NCBI GenBank assembly: GCA_963854735.1
Contig: OY978100.1
Coordinates: forward strand, 1,736,001-1,800,000
DNA: 64,000 bases
Source of the DNA: Marvania coccoides
Taxonomy: Eukaryota > Chlorophyta > Trebouxiophyceae > Chlorellales > Chlorellaceae
Direction of reading: 5' to 3'
Below, in pieces: positions 21,205-33,556 of this stretch (position 1 is the stretch's first letter; each line of letters begins with the position of its first letter). Below the pieces are notes generated by a model, which was not told where the DNA came from, did not search any database, and was given only the letters and a program-made list of their open reading frames with translations. The position numbers and the translations under genes were made by a program.

Positions 21205-24200
21205 ATGCAAACCTTACCCCAAAATCGTGGCCTGGCGCCCACAGCCACGGCAAAGTACATTGCTCTGGGCAGCAGGCGAGCGTCTCATGTGGCAGCTAAT
21301 ATCTCTTTCGGTGCTGGAGCTCGCCAATGTCAGCCCCTTGCCCCTAGGAGGTCTGCCAATTTCGCAGTGCGGGCCACCATCGCTGAGCCCCCTGCAAAAG
21401 ATACCACCACCAACTGGCAGCGTGGCACCCACTGGCAGGCACGTCTCCTTCGATCAAATTATCACATCTCACATGTCCCCCTTTATTTTTATTTCCCTTC
21501 TCACTCGATCTCCCTCTCTATTCAACCAGGTGCACAAGTTCGGTGGCACCTGCGTGGCCAACGCTGAGCGCATCGAGAACATCGCCCGCTACCTCATCTC
21601 AGACTCTTGCCAGTCGAAGGTTGTCGTGGTCTCAGCCATGGGCTCCTCTCCCTCCTCCCCTACAAAAGTGACCGACCTGCTGATCAACATGGTCAACAAA
21701 GCTGCGCGCCAAGACGAGGGCTTCCTCCTGGACCTCGCTGCGCTGCAAGAGAAGCACGTGGAGACCGCCAAGGCCCTGCTGGGTGACGGCAACGACCTCA
21801 ACGCCTTTGTAGCGCGCCTGCTGGAGGATATCTCCAACCTGAAAGCCATGCTGGCGGCCATTTCCATCGCGGGGATGTCTACCGACGCGTTTGAGGAGTT
21901 TGTGGTGGGCCACGGCGAGCTGTGGTGCGCCCAGCTCACGGCAGCAAAGTGCCGCCAGCTGGGCGCCAACGCGGCGTTCATGGACACCCGCGATGTGCTG
22001 GTGGTGACCCCGACCTCCGACGGCAACTCCGTGGACGTGCAGTACGAAATTACCAACAAAAAACTGGATTTGTGGGCCGGGAAGCACGACGTGCCGTCCA
22101 TCATCGTCGCCACGGGCTTCATCGCGAAGAACCCGGCGGGGCAGGCCACCACGCTGAAGCGCAACGGCTCCGACTACAGCGCCACCATCATTGGCGCGCT
22201 GTTCCGCGCAGGGCACATCACAATCTGGACTGACGTGGACGGCGTTTACTCTGCCGACCCTAGGAAGGTGGGCGAGGCGGTGTGCCTGCGGCACTTGTCG
22301 TACCACGAGGCGTGGGAGCTGTCGTACTTTGGCGCCAACGTGCTGCACCCCCGCACCACGCTGCCGGCCATGAAGTACTCAATCCCAATCTCCATTCGAA
22401 ACTTTTTCAACCTCTCGGCGGCGGGCACCGTCATCTCCGACGGCGCCAACGCGCCCGAGGGTGTGGACACGGTGGGAGTGAAGGGTTTTGCCACCATCGA
22501 GATGGTGTCGCTGGTGAACGTGGAGGGCACAGGAATGGTCGGGGTGCCGGGCACCGCTGCTGCAATCTTCTCTACCATGCGCGACGCCAACATCAACGCC
22601 ATCATGATCTCGCAAGCCTCCTCCGAGCACTCGGTGTGCTTCGCGGTGAAGGGCACCGACAGCATCCGCGCCGCCACCGCGCTGCGCCGGAAGTTTGCAG
22701 ACGCGCTGACCTCCGGCCGCATCTCCGATATCGAGGTCATCGACGACTGCTGCATCCTGGCGGCCGTGGGGCAGCAGATGGCCTCCCGCCGGGGGGTCGC
22801 TGCTACCATGTTTGACGCGCTCGCCAAAGCCAACATCAACGTCCGAGCAATCGCTCAGGGCTGCTCCGAGTACAACATCACCGCTCTGATCGATCAGAAG
22901 GACGCCACCCGTGCTCTGCGTGCTGTACACGGCCGGTTCTACCTCAAAGCGCTGCCCATTGGCATCGGGCTGGTGGGCCCTGGCCTCATCGGCTCGACTT
23001 TCTTGCACCAGGTCCAGGAGCAGTTGGCCAAGCTGCAGAACGAGTACGGGCTGGACATCCGCGTGCTGGGCGTGGCCAGCTCCTCCAAGATGCTGCTGTC
23101 TGACGCCCCGATGGACCTGGCGACGTGGAAGGACGATTTTGCTGCCAACGCTGAGCCAGTGGACCTGGACCGGTTTGCCAACCACCTGTCGTCAAACTAC
23201 GTGCCCAACACCGTCATCGTGGACTGCACAGCCTCTGGTAAGATATATCTATTTAGATATATATTCAACGCTTTGGAAAGCTTTCTCCTTCCCTTCAGCG
23301 AGAGCATTTCACTGACTTTTTAAATTAAATTTCGTATTTTATTTTATATTTTATTCTACCCCCTTTTCATAATATACATTTTAAGACACGATGTGCTGAC
23401 AAATTTCTCCCCCTTTCTTCTTTTCAGACGGCCCACCTGCGCTCTACCTCGACTGGATGCGCCGCGGCATCCACGTCATCACCCCTAACAAGAAACTCAA
23501 CTCGGGACCCATGTCCCGCTACGCCGAGCTCAAGGCCCACCAGCGCACCTCCTTCATTCACTTTTTCTACGAGGCCACAGTCGGCGCTGGGCTGCCCATC
23601 ATCGCCACTCTGCAGCACCTGGTGGGGTCGGGAGACCGCGTGCAGCGCATCGAGGGCATCTTCTCTGGCACCCTGTCGTACATTTTCAACGAATTCGGCT
23701 CTGACGACCGACCCTTCTCGGAGGTGAGAAGTAAATATAAACAGACAACGTCATCGGTTTATTTTTGGGGGAGAGAAAGAAAGAGAGCTCTACTCAGGCA
23801 GCCTATCTGATTCTTTGTCCATGCATGCTACTAGCCGTTTCTTTCTATTTTTATTTCAAAAGCTGACAGTATGGTATGTCCCCCTCGGTCCTTCACTACA
23901 GGTCGTCACCGCAGCAAAAGCGCAGGGCTACACCGAGCCCGACCCCCGCGACGACCTCGCGGGCATGGACGTCGCCCGCAAGGTCACCATTCTGGCCCGA
24001 GAGTGCGGCATCAAAGTTGAGCTGCCAGACGTGGCGGTGCAGTCTCTCGTCCCCGGACCCCTGCAGAGCTGCGCCACCGCGGAAGAGTACATGAACCGCC
24101 TCCCCGAGTTCGACGCCGAGATGGGGGCCATGCTGAAAGAGGCGGACGCCGCGGGCGAGTGCCTTCGGTTCGTGGGCGTCGTTGATGTTGCCAACAAGAA

Positions 24201-24408
24201 GGGCAGCGTGGAGCTGAGGAGGTACCCCAAGGACCACGCGTTCGCGCAGCTCAAGGGCAGCGACAACATTATTGCGTTCACCACCCAGCGATACAGCACG
24301 CAGCCGCTGATCGTGAGGGGTCCCGGCGCCGGGGCGGAGGTCACTGCTGGCGGAGTCTTCTCCGACCTGCTCCGACTGGCGGCCTACCTGGGGGCGCCCT
24401 CAAATTGA
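21205..24408 (+). CDS. Bifunctional aspartate kinase / homoserine dehydrogenase, plastid type
   Basis: Four exons: 21205-21438, 21530-23237, 23428-23723 and 23902-24408, giving 914 residues. The enzyme catalyses the first and third steps of the pathway from aspartate to threonine, methionine and isoleucine. Exon 1 encodes a transit-peptide-like sequence. The kinase starts VHKFGGTCVANAERIENI and has KRNGSDYSATIIGALF and ITIWTDVDGVYSADPRKV. Two ACT-like regulatory blocks follow (VEGTGMVGVPGTAAAIF, IMISQASSEHSVCFAVKG), then HSDH with IGIGLVGPGLIGSTFL, IVDCTASDGP, VITPNKKLNSGPM, IEGIFSGTLSYIFNEF and GYTEPDPRDDLAGMDVARK. The first intron appears to start with GC (GGCAG|GCACGT), which gives HWQ|VHKFGG; a weak GT donor upstream at CAT|GTGGCA cannot be excluded. 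Confidence 0.95.
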
Positions 24409-25535
24409 GCGAGGGGCGGAGTGGTGTGTTGGAATAAAGAGCGAGAGAGGGTTCATGAGAGAATCTATGAATATAGGGTTGACGGCAGATGAAAAAACTA
24501 CGGCGGAAAATTGATCTTATAAAAATTGTGGGTGGATGATGATACCGGTGGAAGCTGCTGTTTTTTTCTTCTTTTTTCGTGTTCTTCTTCTTCTTTTATA
24601 GTGTTTTTTTATTAATTATCAACGTAATGACAGTAGTTTTTTTAAAGCAAGTAGCCGTTTTATTATTATTTTGTTGAGGGAAGAATGCAGGCATGGGCTG
24701 GCACGCTCGTGAATGGTTTAACTAGGGGTAAAAAAGATCCACGAATGGTCCTGTGCCTTGCAGGTCAGGAAAGCCCAAAATTAAAAAAGGACCGCGGAGG
24801 AAAATGTACCTACCCCCTTCGCCACACACCTCTTAAACATAAATTTTGGCCAATAGGAGCAATGATTGGGCTCAAAAATGGTGTCGAGCTGTCTACAAAA
24901 CTCCCGAGCGTATGAAACGAAACCCTCGGCGGAGCTGCAGTCGTTCAGTTTCAGCAGATGGGCGCATTAAAGACCGCGCTGCTGCTTAACTCTACAGCAA
25001 GTAGTCTCAGAGCATCAGGTGTGCCTTTGAACACAGCTCAAAAGGCAAGCGGCTGGAGCGTACCAGGCGGGCGGCGCATGAAAAATTCACGCTCTCAGCC
25101 TCCAGGGCCTATTCAACACGTTCCGATGAATTATTGCGTATGAAAGAGGGCCTCCATGGCCTTGTAATAAGTGCTAGAAGAGAATTCGAGTGGGAAAGCA
25201 CAGCTAACATCAAGATCATCTTGAAGTTGCCTTTGTAACTTTGGATAGCAGCAGCTTATGCGAGACACCAGCTGGTCTGGCTAGGCACACTATATATCTG
25301 TATGGATGGGCGGCCGTGACAAATGCCTGCTGTTTAACAGCAGTAATACTGAAAAAATAAAATAAAAAAGAAACCAAAAACATGTGGGTGGCCCACAGAT
25401 CCCCGTGCTATGTATTTCAAACATTCCCCACTTATTCATTGTTTTCAACATTTGTAGCACCAACTTCCTGGGGAACGGGCAAACTCAACTTCCGAGGTTC
25501 AATCAAGCAAGAACAAGCCCTCACAAAAACAGGGC
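24409..25535. other. Intergenic region, about 1.1 kb
   Basis: This contains the AK-HSDH 3' UTR, T-rich tracts at 24560-24620 and the PP2C promoter. Short open frames have no coding character. No RNA gene or repeat was recognised. Confidence 0.5.
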
Positions 25536-27774
25536 ATGGTTGCTCCCCTTACAATGGACTCCGCCATGATGACAGAAGAGAAAAAAGAGGGCCTCGATGT
25601 GCCCACAACCTGCAACCATCCTGTCACAACCTATTGCATAGGCCAGAGCGAGCTAAAGGGCGAGGTAAGCTTCCGCGTTGCCACCAAACGCCGCATTTTT
25701 GCAGCGATCAGCATGTATACATTAATAGCGACGCCCGCCCGCCCCGCTGCCCGCCCCCTGCGCACTTTTTCGCAAACCCTCGGCGATTTTCAATCAGTAC
25801 CACTCACCCTCTTTCAATGTTCTCTCTCCTCCCCTCGCGCAGGATGTCGTTTTCGTTGAGCATCAGCGCATTTGGCCCGGCGCAGACTCCACAGAGCACA
25901 GCGTGCGCACCGAGTCGACCATCGACATTGACTCCGCCAACACCCACACCGGAGGGCCTCGCTGGATGCCCGCCGACTTCCCTCCCGCCTGTCCCCATTG
26001 CGGCACATCCACCAGCCACTACTCCCTCTACTGCGTGTTCGACGGCCACAACGGCGTGCATGCGGCCAAAATGGCGGGAGACACCGTGCTCCCGTTAGTG
26101 GAATCCCGCCTGCCGCTGGGCTGCCCCCCTCCGCCCGACCACGAGGCCTACATGGCCTTCCGGGAGGGTGTGCAGCTGGCGCTGGTGGAGACCGTGGTGG
26201 AAATGAACTCGCTGTTTGCGCAGCGCGGCATCCACGCCGGCGCCACTGCCACCATCGTCCTGCAGGTGGGGTGGCTCGTGACGGCCGCAAACCTGGGGGA
26301 CTCGCGCGCCGTGCTCGACACAGGCGCGGACACCGTGCTGCTGGCCGCAGACCACCGCGTGGCTTCACACAAAGCGGAGCGGAGGCGGGTGGAGGCAATG
26401 GGCGCCATCGTGGCCCCTCTGGCGATGTGGGGCACAGGGCCAGCGGACGACTACGCCAGCGGCGTGGGACCGCTGCGGATCTGGCCCGGGGGGCTGTCAA
26501 TCTCCCGCGCAATCGGCGATTTTGACGTGGGGGAGGCGGTGCTGCCGTTCCCCCACGTCACGCAAGTGCTGCTGCCGCCCACGGGCGGGCGGCTGCTGGT
26601 GGGGTCCGACGGCGTGTGGGACGCCTTTGACAAGATGTCGCGCGCCGGCAGCATGAGCCGATCGTGGTCCACCGAGGCGGCCCCCTCTCGAATGATTCAG
26701 ACTATAGTCCGAGCGTTCGGGGGCCTCAAAGACGACACCAGCCTCATCGTGGTGGACATCCTGAACCCCGGGGTGACTTTCCAGCAGCTGGCGGTGGCGT
26801 CCAAGAAGGGAACGGCCTCGCCAGCGTCCAGCTTGAACGGCATTCCTACGACACCCAAAGCCGGCGGCGGCAGCGGTTTCTGCTTCTGTTTCGGCAGCTC
26901 TTCCACGGCTACCATCGATGCCGGTGGATCTCTGCGGCCCGCCACCACCATTGCGGACTCCTCCGTGCGGTCTTCTGCTTCCAACAATTCGGTGTCGGTG
27001 CGCAGCGGCAGCGGTGGCTTCGTGCGACCCCGCGCTGAGGTGCTGGCGTCGGTGGACGTCGCTGGCATCATGGGGCTCATGCCGGAGCCCGAGCTCATCA
27101 TCCCAGGGTGGTACTCGCCTGAGGTTGGAGAGGCATTGTTCCTCTCCGCCTCCTCGGCATCAGACACCTGGAGAGCCACTCACGAGAAAAGGTACGCCCG
27201 GCCGCCCCCCACCCCCGCTGTTCCCGACGCCATCGAGCGTCCCAAACGGCGCGGCAGCAGCCGCAAATCGGTGGCGTTCGCTGTGGCCGACGAGAAAGAG
27301 AGCAAAACGGAGCAGGCGGGCGGCGTGCGCCGCAACGCCTCCATGCATTTCAGCGGCGCCACGGCAGACGACGGCAAGGACTTTGCCGCCAAGTTTGGGC
27401 ACTACAAGGGTGCGGAAGGGGCCGGCAGCGCCGGCGCAGGGCCGTCTTTCCTCACAGAACCCTCCGTTCGCGCGGGGCGGCTCTTCAATTCAGAGGCATC
27501 TGTGCGCGCAGGAAACGCGCTGCACCTGCACTCGCCGGAGGACCCGTCTGTGCGGCTTCGCGGCAGCAACATGGAGGGATCGCTGCACATGAAGGCCAGC
27601 GACCTGCCGCCACCGGAGGAGGTAGCGGGGCTGGCGCCGGTGCGGACAGTGAAACGCACGGGGCAGACGCCGTCTGCGCCGGTTTTGGTGCCTTCACGCG
27701 CCAATGGAGGGTCCCAGCAGAGCGACTCTGCGAAGGAGCACCCGTTGGAGCGCCTTTCCTCCATCGGAGAATGA
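25536..27774 (+). CDS. Protein phosphatase 2C with long disordered tail
   Basis: Two exons, 25536-25664 and 25843-27774, give 686 residues. The catalytic domain (about 35-300) begins LKGEDVVFVEHQRIWPG, then YSLYCVFDGHNGVHAAKM, GATATIVLQVGWLVTAANLG, GDSRAVL, GGLSISRAIGDFDVGE, LLVGSDGVWDAFDKMS and GLKDDTSLIVVDI. The metal-binding aspartates of FDGHNG, SDGVWD and KDDTS are present. The DGHNG variant and the KGED start match the plant clade of At1g09160/At1g47380-like PP2Cs rather than the ABA-receptor clade. The C-terminal 380 residues are Ser/Ala/Gly-rich and contain four similar SVRAGR/SVRAGN/SVRLRG blocks with basic patches, probably disordered and possibly phosphorylated. Substrates are unknown. 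Confidence 0.92.
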
Positions 27775-28627
27775 AAATTTAGGAAAACGATGTGAGCGAG
27801 CAGTGCAAAAGGCGGTGAAAAAGTGCGCTTTGGAAGTTGAAGGCCAAGCCGTGTGATTGCGTTGTTTGTATATATTGGGCCTGGCTTTGCATCCCATTTT
27901 CTATTTTTTAACCGGACGCACTGTTCTCCCTGCCATCTTCCGCCGCATTAAGAGTGATACTGCAGCAGGTGAACACCAACCAAGCATTTTTCTTCTTCTT
28001 CTTCTGTCTTTCGCGCATATACCTCCCCCCCCCCCTTCCTCTCTCTCTCTCTGTCCCCCCTCTCTCTTTATTTTCCGTATTGATCTTTCCTCTCCATCTT
28101 TCTTCTGATTTTGTACATTGACCATTGACCGTCAACCTCTGGACTGTTGCTGTGTATTCATGTATACCAAACATCTTTTTTTCTTCTTCTTTTTCTTCTT
28201 GCTTCTCTCCTCGAGTACTTCCGCCATGTACTTGCTGACCTTCTTAACGGCCATTAACTCAATGACCCCACCCCTTCCCCATTTTTTTAATCTCTAGTCT
28301 CGCGCCCTTTATTCGCCATCTGACCTTCTTTCTTCAAGTATTGGAGGAAATTATTCAGCGAATGCACGACTGACTGTCTAAGGGCACGTTTTTCTTCTTT
28401 TTCCCCTCCACGATAATGAGGCGAGGTCTTTTCTGGATCCCTTCTCGATAAGAATCGTCGTAAAAATTGACTTCCAATGACTTCCGACTCCTTTGCCTGA
28501 CACGGAATCTATTTTTCATCTGAGCGCTTAAAGAAAGACACAATTGGACATGTAAAAAATTGAACACCTGCTGATGGTGTCCACTTCTTTCATGATTTAT
28601 TTACTATCCTCGGATGCATACGAATTA
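27775..28627. other. Intergenic, pyrimidine-rich
   Basis: The PP2C 3' UTR and following DNA are rich in CT tracts (27988-28070 and 28160-28215). No gene or RNA is apparent. Confidence 0.5.
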
Positions 28628-28898
28628 TTATCTCTGGGCACAGAATAAAAATCGCAGCACCCACCAGACCACCAGGAATGAGTGGAGAACACGGTCGAGC
28701 CGTTCATGCAGCTGTACTGGGGTGAGCTGCAAGCTCCACTGCCCCACAGTGCGGTCTACGGTCCCCTGGGCCAGCGAAGTTGGGCCAGCTAGTGGGGTTT
28801 GCTTTTGCTCGTTGGAGGAGCGGAGGGGAATTCCCAGTAAAGACCTGAGATGATGAAGAACGCCGGACTGGCGTTGACACAGCTTTAGGGTTGTCAGG
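28628..28898 (-). CDS. Candidate terminal exon of an unrecognised protein
   Basis: On the minus strand an 89-residue frame runs from an acceptor (GGTTCAG at 28899-28905) to TAA at 28630-28628. It has no ATG, so ORF-based searches would miss it. It reads as protein: LTTLKLCQRQSGVLHHLRSL, then GIPLRSSNEQKQ, GTVDRTVGQWSLQLTPVQLH and a hydrophobic end SFLVVWWVLRFLFCAQR, which could be a tail anchor. I do not recognise the family. Another coding-looking frame on the same strand, 29655-29485, begins MAPGRCTSELAQVKNSR and ends near a weak GTTTTG donor; it could be an early exon, but linking exons were not resolved. Confidence 0.35.
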
Positions 28899-30002
28899 CT
28901 GAACCTAATTCAACCTTATCGACAGCCAGCCTACTTGCTGCGATAGTCGGTGCGTTCTCACGTTAAGCCAAAGTTTCTTATGTAGCGTGAATTTGAATGC
29001 TCCGCTGCGATTATGGGGTAGATGTGGCATGGCAGGATGCACGGCCGATGGAGCCTCTCTCCAGCGCGCTGATGCGTGCAAATATTCATTAATTGAGAAC
29101 TACTTTTGATATTAATTGTGATCAAATAGCAGTTTGTTGGACGTGCGGCTCTGCGGGTTTGTCTGGTGTTTGAAGATGTATACACGTTTGGAATCGCGTG
29201 TTTGCATCATGGAGCCAGGCGTTCACCTGTTTCTGAAAGTGATGTTTTGAAATGAAAGTGATGTTTTGTTGTTTGGCAAAAGCAACACGCTACAGAACTA
29301 GAGCGGCTTTGAGGTACAATGGTTGCCGAATAATTAAAATACATGTCTGCCGAGAAAAATGCCCCCAAATGATACAAATATATTTGCAGTTGAGGCGTTG
29401 GCGGCGGTGCCACCCAACCCTACTCAAGGGCCGGCGGCAGGCTTCTCTAGCTAAACACGAATTATCTTGCCGGTGCAAAACCTGGTCAAAATGGCACAGA
29501 ACGTGCATTCTATTTTCCTTTCTGAATGCTGCCCAATCACCTGCGCCGCTTGGCAGCAGTACTACGAGACTCTGTGCATCGGACAGCTGTCGTTCTATAC
29601 GTGGCCGAGAGTTTTTTACCTGGGCGAGCTCGCTCGTACAGCGGCCTGGGGCCATTCTTTCCGGAAATCAATTCAACCCCGCCGGCGCTTTCTTCCAACA
29701 TTAAAGGGGAGACAAGAAGACGAAGGGATACTTGAAAGAACCTGGATGGCTAACTAGCTAGTTAGCCATTTTCTACAGAGTTTTGTTTACCTTCTCATTT
29801 TTTACGTGTTCGTACACCTGATATGCTGTAAGACCTTCTGTACTATTCAAATAAGAGGAAAGACACAGATCTCCGAATCCCATGATTGATACATTGTTTT
29901 GCATTCGTGCTCAGTGTGTAAAAAATACACAGCTATGAAAAAGCACATAGAAAACCAAGCCCTTCTTTTTATAAAGCAAGAACGTGTTTTTTTTTGTTTT
30001 TT
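28899..30002. other. Unresolved region, possible remaining exons of a minus-strand gene
   Basis: AT-rich DNA with several possible splice sites on the minus strand. Two overlapping candidate 5' exons exist (from ATG 29703 and from ATG 29655) and cannot both be right. Nothing else was recognised; the TAM41 stop codon bounds the region. Confidence 0.35.
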
Positions 30003-31402
30003 TTATGAAGACGACCCTGCTAGCGTCTTTTTCAAAGCACCACCTCCCCCCGCCTTTTTCAACTTCCTCCAGGCGTAGGTGGCAGACTTCAGCGCCCCTG
30101 CAGACAGCAGCCCTGCTGCAGACTGCCTCCAGCTGGACGCGCGCACGGTGGAAGCCACGCACCGCCGCAGTGTTTCGCTACATCGGGAGTAGGTAGAAAG
30201 ATCGCTGGCCAGTGCAGCACGCACAGAGGGATCGGAGAGACTGGCCACAGGCACTGGCCGCCCAACGACGCCAGCAGCGGCAGACAAGAGGGCCGCCGGC
30301 AGCGCTGCAATCAACGGAGCTTTAGCTGCTGGGCTTGTATCTTGTGCGCAGTAGAAGGAGCCCTCTCTGCTGAGGACCTTCCATTCTGTCTCTGCTGCGG
30401 TCAGCGGCGGCGAGTAGAGCTGCACCAGCCGCTCATAGCTGCCTACAAAGCAATTAATTATCAAGTCGCCCGTTTCAAAAAATATATTACTGCCATTTGC
30501 TATCGCTCAGCACTTTTTTTTACCTTGCACTATTCTTTCTACCTTGCTGGAGTCCTCAGCCAGACCCACTCGCATGTCACCATCGTAACTCAAACCGCAC
30601 ACCACCCTCAACAGCTGCCGCACTGAAAATCGCTCTGGCAGGAGCAGCAGCGCCACCCGCAGCGCTGATTCCAGGTTGAGAGAAAGCGCTGCATCGATCC
30701 CGGGGTGGTGTGATAATAGATGTACTGGTTTGTGCAGCCGTCCCGCCAAATACAGCCGATCCCAGGCCACTAGATCCCGCCGTAGGCTCTCTTGCCGCAC
30801 CACACCGTACTTGATCATCTGGGAATGGGATAAGGAGCACGATAAATAACGTAGAAACTGACTAAACCTGATTAATAAGGTGTAGTTTAGCCGGCCTAAT
30901 TATTTAAAAATCCAGCCAGCCATTCCTCACCCCAGGGCCCCAGGGCACGAGCGTGTTGAAGTAGACGCCTGCACCTACTTGTTCCGCAACCGCATCGATC
31001 TGCGAATGTAAAGAAAATAGGTCACCAACTGCTCTGCAGGAAACGAAAGGAACAAATCTTTTGGTCCCACCGCTGATGGGCCGAGCCGCTTCAGAAACGA
31101 GTAATGAGCGGCGTGCCGTGCTATGTTCTGCAGGGAAATGGACTGTGGGTGTGAGTTTGAGGCGAAAGCAGGCAGTTCTAACCAATTCCTGGGCTGCAGA
31201 GTGGTGAGAGTGAGCAGCAGCGGTGCTGGGCAATTACCTCTCGATGCCAGCGCAGTGGATCATCCACGGCGAATATCAAGTCAACCATAGGTCTATCAGC
31301 AGGCTTTGTGTTGTCGGAATAGAGCCCAGGCTGCTTGAACACCCCGGAACCATACGCACAAGCGAATTGCACAGATGGGAAGTGATCCAAAATGTCTTCC
31401 AT
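30003..31402 (-). CDS. TAM41: TAM41, mitochondrial phosphatidate cytidylyltransferase
   Basis: Five exons on the minus strand: 31402-31238, 31127-31071 (57 nt), 30999-30931 (69 nt), 30818-30524 and 30442-30003, giving 341 residues. TAM41 makes CDP-diacylglycerol on the matrix side of the inner mitochondrial membrane, the first step to cardiolipin. Family blocks are VQFACAYGSGVFKQPG (nucleotidyltransferase-like GSGV motif), RPMVDLIFAVDDPLRWHRE, then NIARHAAHYSFLKRLGPSA, GAGVYFNTLVPW, MIKYGVV, DLVAWDRLYLAGRLHKPV, DSSKVERIVQG and YERLVQLYSPPL. The predicted start leaves almost no presequence before the catalytic domain, so an upstream exon with a targeting signal may be missing. All splice phases agree. 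Confidence 0.9.
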
Positions 31403-31905
31403 GACAGCCTCTCCTTGGATCGGTGCTAAACAAGGTTATAGTTTATTTGAAATAAAAATAGGGGATCAAGATCGACTAGAATTCGAATAAATGGGCTCGG
31501 TTATTTTTGGTTCAGATTGCTCAATATTTGTCAACTTGCATAAATGTTTTGCAGTTTCAAACCCAAGTTTAACTCTGAAATAAAGATTAAAAGACATTGC
31601 TACGCTTCCAATTGGTACTTTTTTTTTTTTTAGTTTTTTTTTTCTTCTTCAGAGACGGGGTTCCAAAATATTGGATCCATTTGTTGGAGCTGAAGAGAAG
31701 TTATTCATGAAAATATTTTGGGTGGAGAACACGAGTGGTTATTAACAGATTATTCGCCTTGCGTTATTTTTTTATTGTGGGGTGTGCATGAAATCCATAC
31801 ACCTTACGAAGGAATACTTAGTAGTTAGGGAGGGGAAAATTGGCGTATGCAACCAAACTATGGCAGCCCAAAATCGATTGTATAAGAAATGAACGGGTGG
31901 ACGGG
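31403..31905. other. Intergenic region between two minus-strand genes
   Basis: TAM41 promoter and the 3' flank of the multi-pass protein gene. A T-rich tract lies at 31619-31650. The last 59 bases (31847-31905) belong to the segment duplicated at 33901. Confidence 0.5.
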
Positions 31906-32343
31906 TCAGCCTAAAATCCAGCGCAAGCCCCAGACGTTGTAAAATGCCATCACGCCCAGGCTGTCGATAAAGATGTACCACACACCTCCAAATATGATCA
32001 GCAACGCCACTGTGTGCACCACTGTCACCATCATGCTGGGACGCAGCGGAGGCACCCCCCCCACCGACTTCAGCCACTTTTGCCGCGAGCGCTCTTCCAA
32101 AAGTGAGGTCATCGCCAGGGGCACTGCAAACGACCCAAACATCGTCACCGACCACATTTGAGCGGAAACGCACGAGAACGTTGCGATGGGGTTGGCAATG
32201 AGCGTGGGAAAGGGCGCAGAGCGGTGGTAGAAGGCGCCCAGCCACCGCCCCAACAGGTTGTTTGCATCCACCAATGTGGCGGTCATTATTTCGGGATCTG
32301 GGCACATGTATTGCACGGCATCGAGGACGATAATGAACGTGAA
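31847..32343 (-). repeat. Source copy of a 497-bp duplicated gene fragment
   Basis: This segment (3' flank plus about 146 codons of the last exon of the multi-pass protein) is repeated at 33901-34397, offset 2,054 bp, with no mismatch seen by eye. Similarity stops abruptly at both ends. Confidence 0.9.
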
Positions 32344-33162
32344 GGGGCCACACGTCAGAACTTGGTACAGGCCGATGAGCTGGAAGCGCAAAAATGGCAC
32401 CATTCCCTTGATCAAAGTTGACACCACTGACACGACGACGTAGAGGCTCGCTTGTGGTACCGCGCCGAAGACCCGGTAAAATAGCAGCCGGGTGAAATTT
32501 CTTTTGGCCAAGAACCGAGTGCTGCTCATCGAGGTGCGCAGCGCAAATATGCGATGCAATCTGGCAAACATCAGCACCGAGGTTCTGCAAAGAAAGGGAA
32601 AAAAAAAAAAAATGAAGCAGCACAGCATGAGAAATAAAATAAAGGTTTGGCAAGAGTTAGTGGTCCAGAACTAAAAAAAAAAGGCGGTGAACTCGCCTCC
32701 ATTTGGCGTAGAGGTCTCTTCGATAAAAAATGAAGTACGCCAACAAGGCGTTGGAGGCAAGCAGTACGGACACGTGGGCCACGACGATGAGCCACTCCAA
32801 AGAGCCAGCAGGGAAATTGATCTGCATGGGGGGAGAATTAGAAAATAAAAAAAGAAACAATTATGATCGGAAGTGGGGATATTACTACGCGAGGAATGCT
32901 CGGTTTCCTTTTTGTGGGGAGGTTTGAATTCGCACCTTTGCAAAGCCCGCCCCGCCAATCAGCGACGTCGTTACCACCCAGTAGGTGTCAGAGACTGACT
33001 GCTGGTTGGCAAAATGCACGCGATATGCCTGCAAAAAAATGTGAACGACATATAGCGTGAGTTTGGGGGGCTGAATGGGGCCACGGAGACAGCCTTTTTC
33101 GCTGCGGTGGATGTGACAAAGACCGGGCGCACCTTCTCCTGAGCGGGGTCTCGGAAGCTCAT
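31906..33162 (-). CDS. Multi-pass membrane protein of unknown function
   Basis: Four exons on the minus strand: 33162-33133 (30 nt), 33028-32936, 32821-32697 and 32584-31906, giving 308 residues. It begins MSFRDPAQEK. Hydrophobic segments include SLEWLIVVAHVSVLLASNAL with LLAYFIFYRR, SLYVVVSVVSTLIKGMVPFL, VLTCGPFTFIIVLDAVQYM, MFGSFAVPLAMTSLL and VVHTVALLIIFGGVWYIFI, so five or six membrane spans are likely. I do not recognise a family. The third intron must begin with GC (TGGAG|GCGAGT) to keep frame, a GC-AG intron. The 3' end of this gene has been copied into the repeat block at 33901-34397. Confidence 0.7.
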
Positions 33163-33453
33163 AATGTAGTACAAGCTGTGGTATTTAAGAGTCGCTCGCT
33201 GAGATTCCCCTGAGACAGATGAGAGAAATTGCTGGAATTTGCGTTTAAAACGTCTCCTCTCTCGAAAATCTTCTGGAAATTTGCAGCTTTGCACCCAGCT
33301 GCAACATCCAGAATACCCTTTACAGCGATAAATTTACTAAACCCAATCCAGGCCTACAAAGCCGGGAGGTTTCTATAAATGATTTGATCGAAACAACCCA
33401 TGACGAGCGATTTCGCGTTCGCCACCACTTTCGTGCATAAAAACACAGTTAGT

Positions 33454-33556
33454 GTGAAAGAAAATTCAATCGCTCGCCGAATATCACGTTTTTGCCACCC
33501 TACTGTAGGGCCTACATCTGCAGGGTTTTTGTTGTTTGAATTGTCAGCAGCTGGTA
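33454..33556 (+). repeat. Dispersed repeat, copy 1
   Basis: About 100 bp beginning GTGAAAGAAAATTCAAT and including a CATCTGCAGGGTTTTTGTTG core. A slightly shorter, diverged copy lies at 34393-34484 in the same orientation. Confidence 0.75.

Noticed and set aside
31772..32653. Long alternative frame (about 290 codons) over the last exon of the multi-pass protein
   Set aside because: The overlapping frame has clear membrane segments, correct splice phase with upstream exons and a matching stop; the other is a shadow.
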